Notes: a model not told the origin generated them from the letters alone. DNA of 64,000 nucleotides from Bradyrhizobium sp. CCGE-LA001 (GCF_000296215.2 NZ_CP013949.1:1667501-1731500); one strand, 5' to 3'; shown: positions 52,467 to 61,830, counted from the first letter of the stretch. Made by a program: numbers and translations.

Positions 52467-53348
52467 ATGCGGCGCAAACAGCATTTCGAGCGCGATCAGC
52501 TCGAGCTTTTTCGGGCGCTGCCCGGAGATCTTGCGCCCCGCGACGCGCAGGATCTGATGGCATATCCGTTCTTCTCGCTCGCAAAGACCAAGCGGATCGT
52601 GCCGATCGATTTCCGCGCGGGTGCGGTCGCAATTCGTGTCGAAGCCGTGCCGGAACACGGCATGGCGACCATCTGGGATGCAGACGTTCTGATCTGGGCG
52701 GCGTCTCAGATCGTCGAAGCCCGCGATGCCGGCCTGAAGACGTCACGCTTAATGGCTGCAACGCCTTACGAGATTTTGACGTTCGTGGGCCGCGGCACCA
52801 GCGCACGCGACTATGACCGCCTGAAGGCTGGTCTCGACAGACTTCAGTCGACGACCGTGCTGACGTCGATCCGTCAGCCGACAGAGCGGCGACGGCATCG
52901 CTTCTCCTGGATCAACGAGTGGAAGGAGACGGCCGATGCAAATGGTCGTCCATTTGGGATCGAGCTGATCCTGCCTGATTGGTTCTATGCAGGTGTTATC
53001 GATGACGCGCTCGTGCTGACGATCGACCGCGCTTACTTCGACCTGACGGGTGGACTTGAGCGCTGGCTTTACCGCCTCGTGCGCAAGCACGGCGGACGCC
53101 AGGAAGGCGGCTGGAGCTTTGACCTTGTGCATCTCCATGCCAAGTCCGGCATCCTCTCGCCGCTCAAGCACTTCGCTTATGACGTACGTCAGATCGTCCA
53201 GCGCCAGACACTGCCTGGCTATCAGCTCGTGCTCACGCGCGACCCGAACGGCATCGACCGGCTGAACTTCACGCCAACGCCTGTTGCTTCCTTAACGTCA
53301 CGCCTGCGCCGGCGCGGTCTCATCCAAATTCGAAAGGACAACCTGTGA
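52467..53348 (+). CDS. repA: RepA-type replication initiator
   Basis: A 293-residue initiator of the RepA family found on plasmids and ICEs: DLMAYPFFSLAKTKRIVPID, YEILTFVGRGTSARDYDRLK (winged-helix 1) and LERWLYRLVRKHGGRQEGGW (winged-helix 2). It likely allows short replication of the excised circle. Three iterons follow the stop within 6 bp, so the replication origin is probably there. The start MRRKQHFERD is the family start. Confidence 0.85.
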   Translation: MRRKQHFERDQLELFRALPGDLAPRDAQDLMAYPFFSLAKTKRIVPIDFRAGAVAIRVEAVPEHGMATIWDADVLIWAASQIVEARDAGLKTSRLMAATPYEILTFVGRGTSARDYDRLKAGLDRLQSTTVLTSIRQPTERRRHRFSWINEWKETADANGRPFGIELILPDWFYAGVIDDALVLTIDRAYFDLTGGLERWLYRLVRKHGGRQEGGWSFDLVHLHAKSGILSPLKHFAYDVRQIVQRQTLPGYQLVLTRDPNGIDRLNFTPTPVASLTSRLRRRGLIQIRKDNL

Positions 53349-53353
53349 ATCAG

Positions 53354-53418
53354 CTCGTGCTATCGGGGACCGCAACCCTCGTGCTATCGGGGACCCAATC
53401 CTCGTGCTATCGGGGACC
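53354..53418 (+). repeat. three iterons, candidate origin of replication
   Basis: CTCGTGCTATCGGGGACC occurs three times, at 53,354, 53,378 and 53,401, with 24- and 23-base periods (about two helical turns). Direct repeats of this size next to repA are typical initiator-binding sites. Confidence 0.8.
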
Positions 53419-53777
53419 GGAATCGAGCTTAAGGGCTTGTTTCTCCGCGCTTTCCGGCCGCTCTAACTTTACTAACATACTGACACTAACTTCTTGTTGT
53501 GAATCAGTACGTTGTGAACAAGTCGGCCGCGCGTGCAACGAGGATGCCTCATGCATCCACTCTCTCACGCGCAAGGCTTCGCTGCAATACGATTGTTGTC
53601 GCCAATGCACGCGCGCCAACGCGATCGCGCGCAAGTCTGCGCGATCACTGACGTCAACATCATCGCCTGATGCGCGTCACATCCTTTTGCAGCCACTCGC
53701 TCGTCGAGGAGAACTCGCTAACATCCGTGGTTGGCACGACGGCCACCACAAGCCGGAATCTGAGGAAAGGGCGGTCA
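53419..53777. other. gap between iterons and IS110
   Basis: No supported gene. The first 100 bp are AT-richer than the surroundings (TTTACTAACATACTGACACT), as expected of an origin's unwinding region. GCGCGATCGC-like sequence and CGATCGCGCGC repeats follow near 53,615-53,645. A partition gene (parA) usually found here in related ICEs is absent. Confidence 0.45.
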
Positions 53778-55105
53778 GGCTAACCAGCGCCGTGCTTGAT
53801 GGCTTCAAATGCCGTCATGAAGCCGCCGGCAAGAAAAGTTGCGATCTCACCCGCATCCCCGTCTCCCCGGGAGACGCTGCTCCGCCGTGGCGGAAGGAAA
53901 AGGCGCGCGTGGAAGCGGCCGGGTCGCGGAGGCCCTTACATCGCCGCAGCGACCCGGCCGCGCTTGCCGCCGGCGCCAAACCGGAACGTCGTGCCACTGC
54001 TCCAGATCTTGTGCAGCAGCACGGCGAGCGCGCGCGCCACTGCCGTCGCCGCGCGCTTCAGACCCTTCTTCCTGGCGAGCCGCAGGCCCCACAGCCGCAG
54101 CTTAAAGTTCTTCGGGATGCGCGTCAGGATCGCGATCGCGGCCTCGTACAGCATCGCTCGCGTCAGCTCATCGCCGCATTTGGAGATGCTGCCGATCCGG
54201 TCGGTTTGCCCGGATTGGTAGCGCCGCGGCGTCAGGCCGAAATGGGCGCCGACATTGGTCGACTTCCTGAATCGGGCCGGATCATCGACGGTGGCGCGGA
54301 ACGTCAGCGCCACCAGCGCGCCGACACCGGGTACCGTCATCATCCGCCGCACGGCGCTGTCGCTGCGCGCCGCCGCCAGCGCGAGGCGCTGCAGCTTTGC
54401 CAGCTGCAGCCGCATTGCGCCGCGGGCGTCCAAGAGCGGCGTGACGATGGCCTCCAGTTCCTTCTTCCCGGCCATGATCTCGCGCACCCGCGCGTCAAAG
54501 CGGCCGACCGAGATCTCGCCGACCTTGAGGCCAAACGGACGCAACAGGCCGCGGATCATGTTCTCCATGTCGAGCACCTTGCCGAGCAGCGCCTTGCGTC
54601 CCACGAGCAGCGCCCGCAGCGTTTGCGCGCCTTCCGATTTGACATGGACCGCACGGAACCAGCCGGTCCGCATCATCTGCGCGATGCCCCTGGCGTCGTT
54701 GCGATCGGTCTTGTTCAGCATCGCATTCAGCGCCGCCTTGGCATGCCGGGTCTCGATGCAGATCACGGGCAGGCCCTTTTCGGAAAGCGCCGTGAACAGC
54801 CAGGCGCTGTACGAGAAGGCTTCCAGGCCGACACGCTTCAGGTGGATGCCCCATTCCGCCAGAAACAGCTCGATCGCGTCCGGATCGGTCTCGAGTTTCG
54901 CTTCCCGGACGACCTGGCCATCGCCGTCCACCACGCAAATGTTGGTCGCCTCCAGCGACACGTCGAGCCCTGCATAGAAGTCCATCATTCGCCTCCACCG
55001 CCGACCGCCGGACCGCACCGCGCGTTCCGTTCGCGAATCGTTGCGAGGCATTTTCGCTGCAGTTCGGCCGGCGAGGGGGCACCGGTCAGTACCCCGGCTA
55101 ACCAG
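53778..55105 (-). mobile_element. IS110-family insertion sequence (borders approximate)
   Basis: The transposase gene is flanked by a 10-bp direct repeat GGCTAACCAG at 53,778 and 55,096, each near a CGGTCAG. These may mark the ends or the target core. IS110 elements lack long terminal repeats, so the exact ends cannot be fixed by eye. It has no passenger gene. It sits where the parA gene of related elements is expected. Confidence 0.6.
53936..54988 (-). CDS. IS110-family transposase
   Basis: A 350-residue DEDD transposase. The RuvC-like N-terminal domain shows FYAGLDVSLEATNICVVDGD (first Asp near residue 9), VGLEAFSY (Glu) and NKTDRNDARGIAQMM (two Asp). The C-terminal Transposase_20 domain has TVPGVGALVALTFRATVDDP and the catalytic Ser region in ARFRKSTNVGAHFGLTPRRY. 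IS110 enzymes recombine DNA guided by a bridge RNA encoded in the element's flank. The ATGATG start is the family start; the upstream extension is non-coding. Confidence 0.92.
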   Translation of the reverse strand: MMDFYAGLDVSLEATNICVVDGDGQVVREAKLETDPDAIELFLAEWGIHLKRVGLEAFSYSAWLFTALSEKGLPVICIETRHAKAALNAMLNKTDRNDARGIAQMMRTGWFRAVHVKSEGAQTLRALLVGRKALLGKVLDMENMIRGLLRPFGLKVGEISVGRFDARVREIMAGKKELEAIVTPLLDARGAMRLQLAKLQRLALAAARSDSAVRRMMTVPGVGALVALTFRATVDDPARFRKSTNVGAHFGLTPRRYQSGQTDRIGSISKCGDELTRAMLYEAAIAILTRIPKNFKLRLWGLRLARKKGLKRAATAVARALAVLLHKIWSSGTTFRFGAGGKRGRVAAAM

Positions 55106-55263
55106 AAATCCTTCGGATTTCTTCTAACGGACCAGGCGGAAAGCCGCGTTGGCGGCGTCCGAAAACGGCGGTCCTTCAGACTAGCTCGCCCTTGCGGGCC
55201 ACGCACACTCTCCGCCGAGCCTCAAGCACACGGCTACCAGCTCCACCGTCAGGGAGCCGCCGC

Positions 55264-55728
55264 ATGAGCGATCTCACGGAAGTGGAAGTGTTGTGGCTCG
55301 AGAAGCGGATTGAAAACCGCGTTCGGTTCGGTCGCGTTGTCGAGGAACGCAAGATCGATCGCCACCGGCGTGTCCTGTCATTTGCGCCCGGCAGCATCTT
55401 TGCCTTCGTACGTTGGACGTCCAACGACTATGGAACGGTCATTTCGCGGATCGACATACTGCGCGCCGTCGGGCCTGGACAGCGCTGCTCGACCGTGCCG
55501 TATGTGAAACCAGGCGGGGAGATTTTGCTGCGGCTGTCAGGTTGGCCGAAGGTCGAGCGCGTGCTGCAGATGATCGATGCCGTTGAGGCACTCGGTATCG
55601 ATCCCGTCGACGTCGCGCCTGATCATTGGCATCACGCTCATAACCGCCTGTCCGTCAATGAAAACCCGCGCCAATATACGAAAGCGCGCCACCAGGCCTG
55701 GCTTCATCGCCAAAAGGTGATGCGATGA
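55264..55728 (+). CDS. DUF2840 family protein
   Basis: A 154-residue DUF2840 protein, present in nearly all rhizobial ICEs beside traF. Seen: VEVLWLEKRIENRVRFGR, SFAPGSIFAFVRWTSNDYGT and the tail YTKARHQAWLHRQKVMR. Function unknown. Its stop overlaps traF by 4 bp (ATGA). The gene upstream is the IS110. Confidence 0.85.
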   Translation: MSDLTEVEVLWLEKRIENRVRFGRVVEERKIDRHRRVLSFAPGSIFAFVRWTSNDYGTVISRIDILRAVGPGQRCSTVPYVKPGGEILLRLSGWPKVERVLQMIDAVEALGIDPVDVAPDHWHHAHNRLSVNENPRQYTKARHQAWLHRQKVMR

Positions 55729-56237
55729 CGGGCCGCCTAGTGGTGCTGGCCGCTGCGTTTGGGGTCGCTGCCGCGCTCGTCGCGACGATCGTTCTGGAGC
55801 CGCTTCCGCTTTACATCTGGAACGCATCTGCGAGCGTGCCGATCGGTCTCTACAGCCTCCGACCGGCGGACCACTTCCAAGTCACTGAATTGGTCGCCGT
55901 GCAGCCGCCGGAGCCGCTCGCGACCTTCCTCGACCTTAACGGCTATTTGCCCATTGGCGTCCCCATGCTCAAACGAGTTCTGGCTCTGCCCGGGCAGACG
56001 GTTTGCAGAAGCGGGCTCGCGATCTCGGTCGACGAAGTGGCGGTGGGCGAGGCGCAGGATCGCGACAGACGCGGCCGGCCGCTGCCGAAGTGGCAGGGCT
56101 GCCGCGTCGTCGGTGACGACGAGCTCTTTCTGATGAACTGGCAGTCTCACGACTCTCTGGATGGCCGATATTTTGGATTCTTACCGGCATCTAGCGTGAT
56201 CGGCCGTGCGCTGCCGGTGTGGACGTTGGAGGAGTGA
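55725..56237 (+). CDS. traF: TraF-like S26 conjugation peptidase
   Basis: A 170-residue S26-family peptidase of the TraF type. One N-terminal membrane helix (residues 6-22) is followed by IWNASASVPIGLYSLRP, in which Ser is the nucleophile region, and MLKRVLALPGQTVCRSG with the catalytic Lys. TraF cyclises or processes the TrbC pilin in the periplasm. It overlaps DUF2840 by ATGA. Confidence 0.85.
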   Translation: MTGRLVVLAAAFGVAAALVATIVLEPLPLYIWNASASVPIGLYSLRPADHFQVTELVAVQPPEPLATFLDLNGYLPIGVPMLKRVLALPGQTVCRSGLAISVDEVAVGEAQDRDRRGRPLPKWQGCRVVGDDELFLMNWQSHDSLDGRYFGFLPASSVIGRALPVWTLEE

Positions 56238-56239
56238 TC

Positions 56240-57133
56240 GTGCGTGTTAGACGCTCTTGCTCCAGCATTTCTCTGTTCGATCGATCGCGGGGCCATTCCT
56301 CCGTCACGACCAACGCTTGCAGGGCCGACGCGCGCCGCGGCGGTCAAGGGCGGCCGCATGGCCGGCGCGAAGCGGCTTTGACCTGGACGGGCGCGAGCAC
56401 GACGGCGTGCTTGGCTCGGTCGGGCGTGCGAGTTTGGGCTGTCGTGTCGCTGCTGCTTGTTTTCGCTGCGTCGGACCGTGATGCTCTAGCCGAGAGTGGA
56501 TCAGTGTTGGCTCAAGCGGTTGCTCCGGCAAGCAACCCGTTTGCAGTTTTCGTCGACGAAGCCTCGAAGCGTTTTGCAATTCCGGTGAACTGGATCAGTT
56601 CGGTCATTAACGTCGAAAGCGCTAGAGACGTGCACGCCAAGTCGCCCAAAGGCGCAATGGGCCTAATGCAGATCATGCCGGCGACTTGGGCGGAACTTCG
56701 CGAGCGCTACAATCTCGGGAACGACCCCTACGACCCGCGCTACAACATTCTGGCCGGCACGGCTTACTTACGCGAACTGCTCGACCGGTACGGCTCGCCT
56801 GGCGTGTTTGCCGCGTACAACGCGGGACCATCTCGCTATGAAGAGCATCTCGCGGGCGGCTCTCTGCCAGAGGAGACGCGAGCCTACGTCGCGAAGCTTG
56901 CAAATCTACTGGGCATCGAATTGCCGCCGAGATGGACGTCCAGCGGACAGTCAGCAGCAGCTGCAACGCTATTCGTTACGCGATCCGGTCTCATGAAAAC
57001 ACGCGTTCGGTTGCCGGCGCTCATGCCGTCGGGCGGCGTCACAACTGCAATCTCTGCGCCCGATGTTTCGCCCATGGTCCCCCGGCCTATTGGCGTGTTC
57101 GTCCCTCGATCGGATGCGGGAGTATCGCAATGA
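56240..57133 (+). CDS. lytic transglycosylase for conjugation
   Basis: A 297-residue SLT-type transglycosylase that opens peptidoglycan for the transfer channel. A basic leader and membrane/signal helix (GVRVWAVVSLLLVFAA) lead to the catalytic domain at about residues 100-210: WISSVINVESARDVHAKSPK has the catalytic Glu, then KGAMGLMQIMPATW and AYNAGPSRYE. I chose GTG at 56,240 with GGAGGA 6 bases upstream; an earlier GTG at 56,219 overlaps traF. It corresponds to msi107 in ICEMlSymR7A. Confidence 0.83.
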   Translation: MRVRRSCSSISLFDRSRGHSSVTTNACRADARRGGQGRPHGRREAALTWTGASTTACLARSGVRVWAVVSLLLVFAASDRDALAESGSVLAQAVAPASNPFAVFVDEASKRFAIPVNWISSVINVESARDVHAKSPKGAMGLMQIMPATWAELRERYNLGNDPYDPRYNILAGTAYLRELLDRYGSPGVFAAYNAGPSRYEEHLAGGSLPEETRAYVAKLANLLGIELPPRWTSSGQSAAAATLFVTRSGLMKTRVRLPALMPSGGVTTAISAPDVSPMVPRPIGVFVPRSDAGVSQ

Positions 57134-57551
57134 CCAAGTGCGCGGGTTCGCAAGTCTTCGTGTGCTTCACCAAGCAGGTGCCGCGTGTTGATGGCGTATG
57201 GGCGATGCCTTCGGCCCGCGCTCTACTCGTCGCTTCGCTCCTCACCGAGCCACCCTTCGGGTGTCTCGGCCCTTCGGGTAACGATCGCTATCGCAAGCGC
57301 TCGGAACCAGTGGCGGCTTCGCGAGCCGGCTGCCGAGTCGCGACGGCTCTTTCGGGATCCGGCGACTGGGAGACCACGACGGCAGGACGGCGAGATAAAA
57401 GGGGCTCGCCGCTAGAACCGCAAGCCATTGACATGGCTTGGGTTCCGGCGTGCCGGCCGGTCGGGGCGCGTGCCGCGCCTTGCATTTTGACGAATGTAAT
57501 CAAGGGCCTTTTTGGCACCATATGCGCTTTTGATCGTTGGGAGGCCCGGCC
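57134..57551. other. intergenic region upstream of relaxase, candidate oriT
   Basis: A 418-bp stretch with a weak open frame of poor composition. It contains a hairpin at 57,245-57,269: CCGAG-C-CACCC, loop TTC, GGGTG-T-CTCGG. TTCGGGTA/ATCGCTATCGC sequence follows. The nick region for transfer usually lies directly upstream of the relaxase gene, so this is the best oriT candidate in the window, but I see no confirmed nic sequence. Confidence 0.4.
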
Positions 57552-59315
57552 ATGACCGCAGGCGACAGCGATCTGCGTGTTCGGCCCGGACGCATCCGCA
57601 GTACCCGCGCGCCGAAGCAAAAGACCTTCTTCAACCAGGTGCTACGTGCTGCGAAGAAAGCCGGACACACCTCGGGGCAGGCCGCGGCTGGCAGAAGTTC
57701 TGCTGCTTATGGGCGCTCGACGTTTGGCCGCGGCCGGCTCGCCTTCAGTCGCAGCCGGATGTTCAGCCCGACACGCCGCGTCGTTGTGAAGGCCCGTGTT
57801 GTCCGACACAAAGGAAGAGCGTTCCGCTCGGCACCACTCACTGCCCACCTCTCATATCTGAAGCGCGACGGGGTGACGCAAAGCGGCGAGCGCGCCGAGA
57901 TGTTCGATGCCGGCGGCGACCGTGCCGACGGCGCTGCCTTCGCAGAGCGCTGTAAGGACGACCGCCACCATTTCCGGTTCATCGTCTCGCCTGAGGAAGC
58001 TGGCGAGATGACCGACCTCAAAGCCTTCACGCGCGATCTCGCCCGACAGATGGCGGTCGACTTCGGCACGCGGCTCGATTGGGTGGCCGTCGATCACTGG
58101 AATACGGACAATCCTCACGTCCATCTTCTCGTTAGGGGAGTCGATGAGGAAGGGGCGGATCTCGTGATCTCCCGCGACTACATCAGCCGCGGCCTGCGTT
58201 CACGCGCCGAGGAACTGGTCGCCATCGAACTTGGGCCAAAGCCGGAGCATGAAATCCGCAATTCGCTGGAGAGGGAAGTCGCGGCGGAACGATGGACGCG
58301 GCTCGATCGGGAGATCCGGCTGGCGGCAGATGAGACCGGCTATATCGATCTTCGCCCAGACAATCCCGGCAACTCCGAACCTGAAATCCGGCGACTGATG
58401 GTTGGCCGCCTTCAGCACCTGGAGAAGCTGGGCCTTGCTGCATCCGCCGCACCAGGGGAATGGATGGTCGGGCTCGAGGCCGAGCGTAACTTGCGCGAGC
58501 TCGGCATGCGCGGCGACATCATCAAGACCATGCATCGCGTCTTTACTCAGCGTGGGGAAGCGCGCGGCGTTGCCGACTATGTCATCGAAGGTGGGCAACC
58601 GGCGGCCCAGATCATCGGACGACTGGTCGATCGGGGATTGCATGACGAACTGACCGGAGAAGCTTACGCCCTCATTGACGGAACAGACGGGCGCGCTCAC
58701 CACGTGCGCTTTCCAGGAGTTGAGGTTTTCGAACAGGCTCCACCAGTTGGTGGCATCGTCGAGGTTCGGCGCTTCGGTCATGCCGGGGACCCGCGCCCCA
58801 CCTTGTTGCTCACGACCCGTTCCGATCTAGATCTTGGTGCGCAGGTCACCGCGAGAGGGGCGACCTGGCTCGACCACAGGCTTGTCGAACGTGAGCCTAT
58901 GCCGCTCGCCATGGGCGGATTCGGCCGCGAGACCCGCGACGCCATGGAAGCCCGTACCGCGCATTTGATCCAGGAGGGGCTGGCGCGGCGGCAGGGCCAG
59001 CGCATCATCCTGCAGCGCGACCTCCTGAACACGTTGCGCCGACGCGAACTCGACAAGGTGACAGCAAAGGTCTCGGCCGACACCGGCCTGCCTCACGTGA
59101 AGTCCACCTCAGGGGAGCATGTAGCGGGCACGTATCGCCATCGGCTGACACTCGCCTCCGGACGCTTCGCCATGATCGACAGTGGGCTCGGCTTCCAGCT
59201 CGTGCCCTGGTCGCGTGAACTCGAAAAGAGATCCGGCCAACATGTCACCGGCGTCGTGAAGGACGGTGGCGGCATCGAATGGGGCTTTGGCCGCAAGCGC
59301 GACCTGGGCCTCTAG
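57552..59315 (+). CDS. rlxS: VirD2/RlxS-family relaxase (DUF3363)
   Basis: A 587-residue relaxase. It nicks oriT and pilots the strand into the recipient. The HUH motif is HWNTDNPHVHLLVRG near residue 180-194, with the second His pair in DDRHHFRFIVSPEEAGEM near residue 140. The DUF3363 C-terminal domain covers about residues 330-580 (LERHLTRGL-like region replaced by ARGATWLDHRLVEREP). The start after TTGGGAGG is well supported. TraG follows after 34 bp. Confidence 0.9.
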   Translation: MTAGDSDLRVRPGRIRSTRAPKQKTFFNQVLRAAKKAGHTSGQAAAGRSSAAYGRSTFGRGRLAFSRSRMFSPTRRVVVKARVVRHKGRAFRSAPLTAHLSYLKRDGVTQSGERAEMFDAGGDRADGAAFAERCKDDRHHFRFIVSPEEAGEMTDLKAFTRDLARQMAVDFGTRLDWVAVDHWNTDNPHVHLLVRGVDEEGADLVISRDYISRGLRSRAEELVAIELGPKPEHEIRNSLEREVAAERWTRLDREIRLAADETGYIDLRPDNPGNSEPEIRRLMVGRLQHLEKLGLAASAAPGEWMVGLEAERNLRELGMRGDIIKTMHRVFTQRGEARGVADYVIEGGQPAAQIIGRLVDRGLHDELTGEAYALIDGTDGRAHHVRFPGVEVFEQAPPVGGIVEVRRFGHAGDPRPTLLLTTRSDLDLGAQVTARGATWLDHRLVEREPMPLAMGGFGRETRDAMEARTAHLIQEGLARRQGQRIILQRDLLNTLRRRELDKVTAKVSADTGLPHVKSTSGEHVAGTYRHRLTLASGRFAMIDSGLGFQLVPWSRELEKRSGQHVTGVVKDGGGIEWGFGRKRDLGL

Positions 59316-59349
59316 CTATCCCCCAATTAATAGCGGAAAGGCGTTTGGG

Positions 59350-61338
59350 ATGTCTGGAACCAAGATCCTCTGGGGACAGGTGATCGTCGTCGGTCTGATC
59401 GTTTTGCTCGCCATTTGGGGAGCAACCGAGTGGACCGCCTGGCGGCTTGCCTACCAGCCGGAGCTTGGGCAACCCTGGTTCGAACTGTTGGGCTTTAAGG
59501 TCTACTACCCACCAGTTTTCTTCTGGTGGTGGTTCGTCTACGACGCCTATGCGTCTCAGATCTTTGTCGAGGGGGCCTTCATCGCCGCGTCGGGGACGTT
59601 CATTTCGATCGCGGTGGCGATCGGCATGTCGGTCTGGCGGGCGCGCGAGGCCAAGAATGTCGAGACCTATGGTTCGGCGCGCTGGGCCGATGCGGAAGAG
59701 GTTCGAGCGGCCGGACTTCTCGGCCCGGATGGGGTGGTGCTCGGCAAGCTCGACCATGACTACCTTCGCCATGACGGACCGGAGCACGTCTTGTGTTTTG
59801 CACCCACACGGTCCGGTAAGGGTGTTGGGCTCGTCATTCCTTCGTTGCTGGCTTGGCCCGGGTCAGCAATTGTCCACGACATCAAGGGTGAGAACTGGCG
59901 ACTGACCGCCGGCTTCCGCTCGCGACATGGCCGCGCCCTGCTATTCGACCCGACCAACCCGAAATCATCCGCTTACAATCCGCTGCTCGAGGTCCGGCGT
60001 GGGGAATGGGAGGTTCGCGACGTTCAGAACGTCGCCGACGTCCTGGTTGACCCCGAAGGCTCCCTCGACAAGCGGAACCATTGGGAGAAGACCAGTCATT
60101 CGCTCCTGGTCGGCACCATACTCCACGTCCTTTATGCCGAGCCGGACAAGACCTTGGCCGGCGTGGCCGCCTTTCTGTCCGATCCGAAGCGGCCGATCGA
60201 GGCGACGCTGAAGGCGATGATGACCACAGCGCATCTTGGCGAGAATGGCTCTCATCCCGTTGTCGCCTCGACCGCGCGCGAGCTCCTCAACAAATCCGAG
60301 AATGAGCGGTCCGGCGTCCTCTCGACCGCGATGTCGTTCCTAGGCCTCTACCGCGATCCCGTCGTGGCCCAGGTGACCTGTCGATGCGACTGGCGGATTG
60401 CCGATCTGATTGCAGAATGCCGCCCCGCGACGCTTTACCTCGTGGTGCCACCATCGGATATTTCGCGGACCAAGCCCCTCATTCGTCTGGTGCTGAACCA
60501 GATCGGCCGGCGCTTGACTGAAGATCTGCACGCTCGCGATCGCCGGCATCGAGTCCTGATGATGCTTGACGAGTTCCCGGCTCTTGGGCGACTTGACTTT
60601 TTCGAGTCCGCGCTCGCCTTCATGGCGGGCTACGGCATCAAGAGCTTTTTGATCGCGCAGTCGCTCAACCAGATCGAGAAGGCCTACGGGCCCAACAATG
60701 CGATCCTCGACAACTGCCATGTCCGCGTCAGCTTCGCGACCAATGACGAGCGGACGGCCAAGCGGGTGTCGGACGCACTCGGTACGGCGACCGAGATGAG
60801 GGCCATGAAGAACTACGCCGGGCACAGGCTGAACCCCTGGTTGGGGCACCTGATGGTCTCGCGCCAGGAAACTGCAAGGCCGCTGCTGACCCCCGGAGAG
60901 GTCATGCAACTTCCTCCGATGGACGAGATCGTCATGGTGGCGGGTGCGGCGCCGATCCGGGCGAAGAAGGTCCGCTACTACGAGGATCGGCGGTTCACCG
61001 AGCGGGTTCTGCCGCCGCCCGATCCGCCGAGCGCCGGCCGATCATCGCGAACGGACGGGTGGTCAGCGCTCGGGCCTCTGAAGCCGGCTGGCCCGCCAAC
61101 CGACAAGGAGCAAGGAGAGAAAGACACGGCGAACAGTGGCCTGCGCCGCGAGCCCGAACTCCCTGATCACGTCGCGATCGTCAAGGAGACGACGACCGAA
61201 CCGACACCGGCAGAAGAATTCGCTGCCGTTCTAGATGATGACGAGGATGCGGTCCGTCAATCCCGGCTCATACGCCAACAGATGCGCGGTGTTGCCCGTC
61301 AAGTCGCCATGGATCCGAAGGACGGTATGGAGCTCTGA
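59350..61338 (+). CDS. traG: TraG/VirD4-type coupling ATPase
   Basis: A 662-residue coupling protein that feeds relaxosome DNA to the secretion channel. Two N-terminal membrane helices (residues 7-28 and about 85-105) are followed by Walker A PTRSGKGVGLVIPS near residue 151 and Walker B VLMMLDEFPALGRLD near residue 403. The last 100 residues are a variable acidic tail. I chose the ATG directly before the first helix. Only 6 bp separate it from the next gene. Confidence 0.93.
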   Translation: MSGTKILWGQVIVVGLIVLLAIWGATEWTAWRLAYQPELGQPWFELLGFKVYYPPVFFWWWFVYDAYASQIFVEGAFIAASGTFISIAVAIGMSVWRAREAKNVETYGSARWADAEEVRAAGLLGPDGVVLGKLDHDYLRHDGPEHVLCFAPTRSGKGVGLVIPSLLAWPGSAIVHDIKGENWRLTAGFRSRHGRALLFDPTNPKSSAYNPLLEVRRGEWEVRDVQNVADVLVDPEGSLDKRNHWEKTSHSLLVGTILHVLYAEPDKTLAGVAAFLSDPKRPIEATLKAMMTTAHLGENGSHPVVASTARELLNKSENERSGVLSTAMSFLGLYRDPVVAQVTCRCDWRIADLIAECRPATLYLVVPPSDISRTKPLIRLVLNQIGRRLTEDLHARDRRHRVLMMLDEFPALGRLDFFESALAFMAGYGIKSFLIAQSLNQIEKAYGPNNAILDNCHVRVSFATNDERTAKRVSDALGTATEMRAMKNYAGHRLNPWLGHLMVSRQETARPLLTPGEVMQLPPMDEIVMVAGAAPIRAKKVRYYEDRRFTERVLPPPDPPSAGRSSRTDGWSALGPLKPAGPPTDKEQGEKDTANSGLRREPELPDHVAIVKETTTEPTPAEEFAAVLDDDEDAVRQSRLIRQQMRGVARQVAMDPKDGMEL

Positions 61339-61344
61339 GGAAAT

Positions 61345-61770
61345 ATGCGCGACCGGATGAATGTCTACTTCCCACCTGAGCTTTTGAAACAGATCTCGGA
61401 GCTTGCCGATCGCAAGAAGCTTTCCCGGTCTGCGATCGTGGAAGCGGCAGTCGCGTCATTTCTGTCGCCGGACGGAGCGGACAGGCAGGAAGCAGCATTC
61501 ACCCGTCGGCTGGACCGGCTGTCGCGTCAGATGCAGAGGCTGGAGCGTGACGTCGGCTTGACGGCAGAGACCTTGGCCCTCTTCATCCGCTTCTGGCTGA
61601 CGATTACGCCGCCGCTGCCGAACGATGCGCAGGCGGCTGCGCAGGCAAAGGGCAGGGAGCGCTTTGATGGATTTGTCCAGGCGCTCGGGCGCCGTTTGCA
61701 AAAGGGGCAGAGCTTTCTGCGCGAGATTCCAGAAGAGGTCGTCCGTCAGGAGCCAGTCGGAGAATCCTGA
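61345..61770 (+). CDS. ribbon-helix-helix (CopG-like) regulator
   Basis: A 141-residue protein with an N-terminal ribbon-helix-helix: RMNVYFPPELLKQISELADR then KLSRSAIVEAAVASFL. The C-terminal 80 residues are a helical extension that may be membrane-associated (ALFIRFWLTITPPLP). In rhizobial ICEs this gene links traG to trbB and may regulate the trb operon. It starts 6 bp after traG. Confidence 0.82.
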   Translation: MRDRMNVYFPPELLKQISELADRKKLSRSAIVEAAVASFLSPDGADRQEAAFTRRLDRLSRQMQRLERDVGLTAETLALFIRFWLTITPPLPNDAQAAAQAKGRERFDGFVQALGRRLQKGQSFLREIPEEVVRQEPVGES

Positions 61771-61804
61771 CGGCGTGTCTGAGATACTCCATCGAGCCGC
61801 CCCC

Positions 61805-61830
61805 TTCTTTTTCTACGCCAGCGTACGACC
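61805..61830 (+). repeat. 26-bp direct repeat, left copy
   Basis: TTCTTTTTCTACGCCAGC begins a 26-base sequence repeated at 63,295 with 24 of 26 matches. The two copies bracket the MFS gene. Confidence 0.75.

Noticed and set aside
53354..53418. CRISPR-like array
   Set aside because: Only three 18-bp repeats with 5-6 base gaps beside repA; these are iterons, and there are no cas genes.
53345..55267. 640-codon plus-strand frame across the iterons and IS110
   Set aside because: It is antisense to the IS110 transposase and crosses iterons and IS borders; composition is not protein-like.
57130..57555. Open frame between the transglycosylase and relaxase genes
   Set aside because: Low-complexity, Ala/Arg/Ser-rich sequence without a domain, in the region expected for oriT. 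A short gene cannot be excluded.
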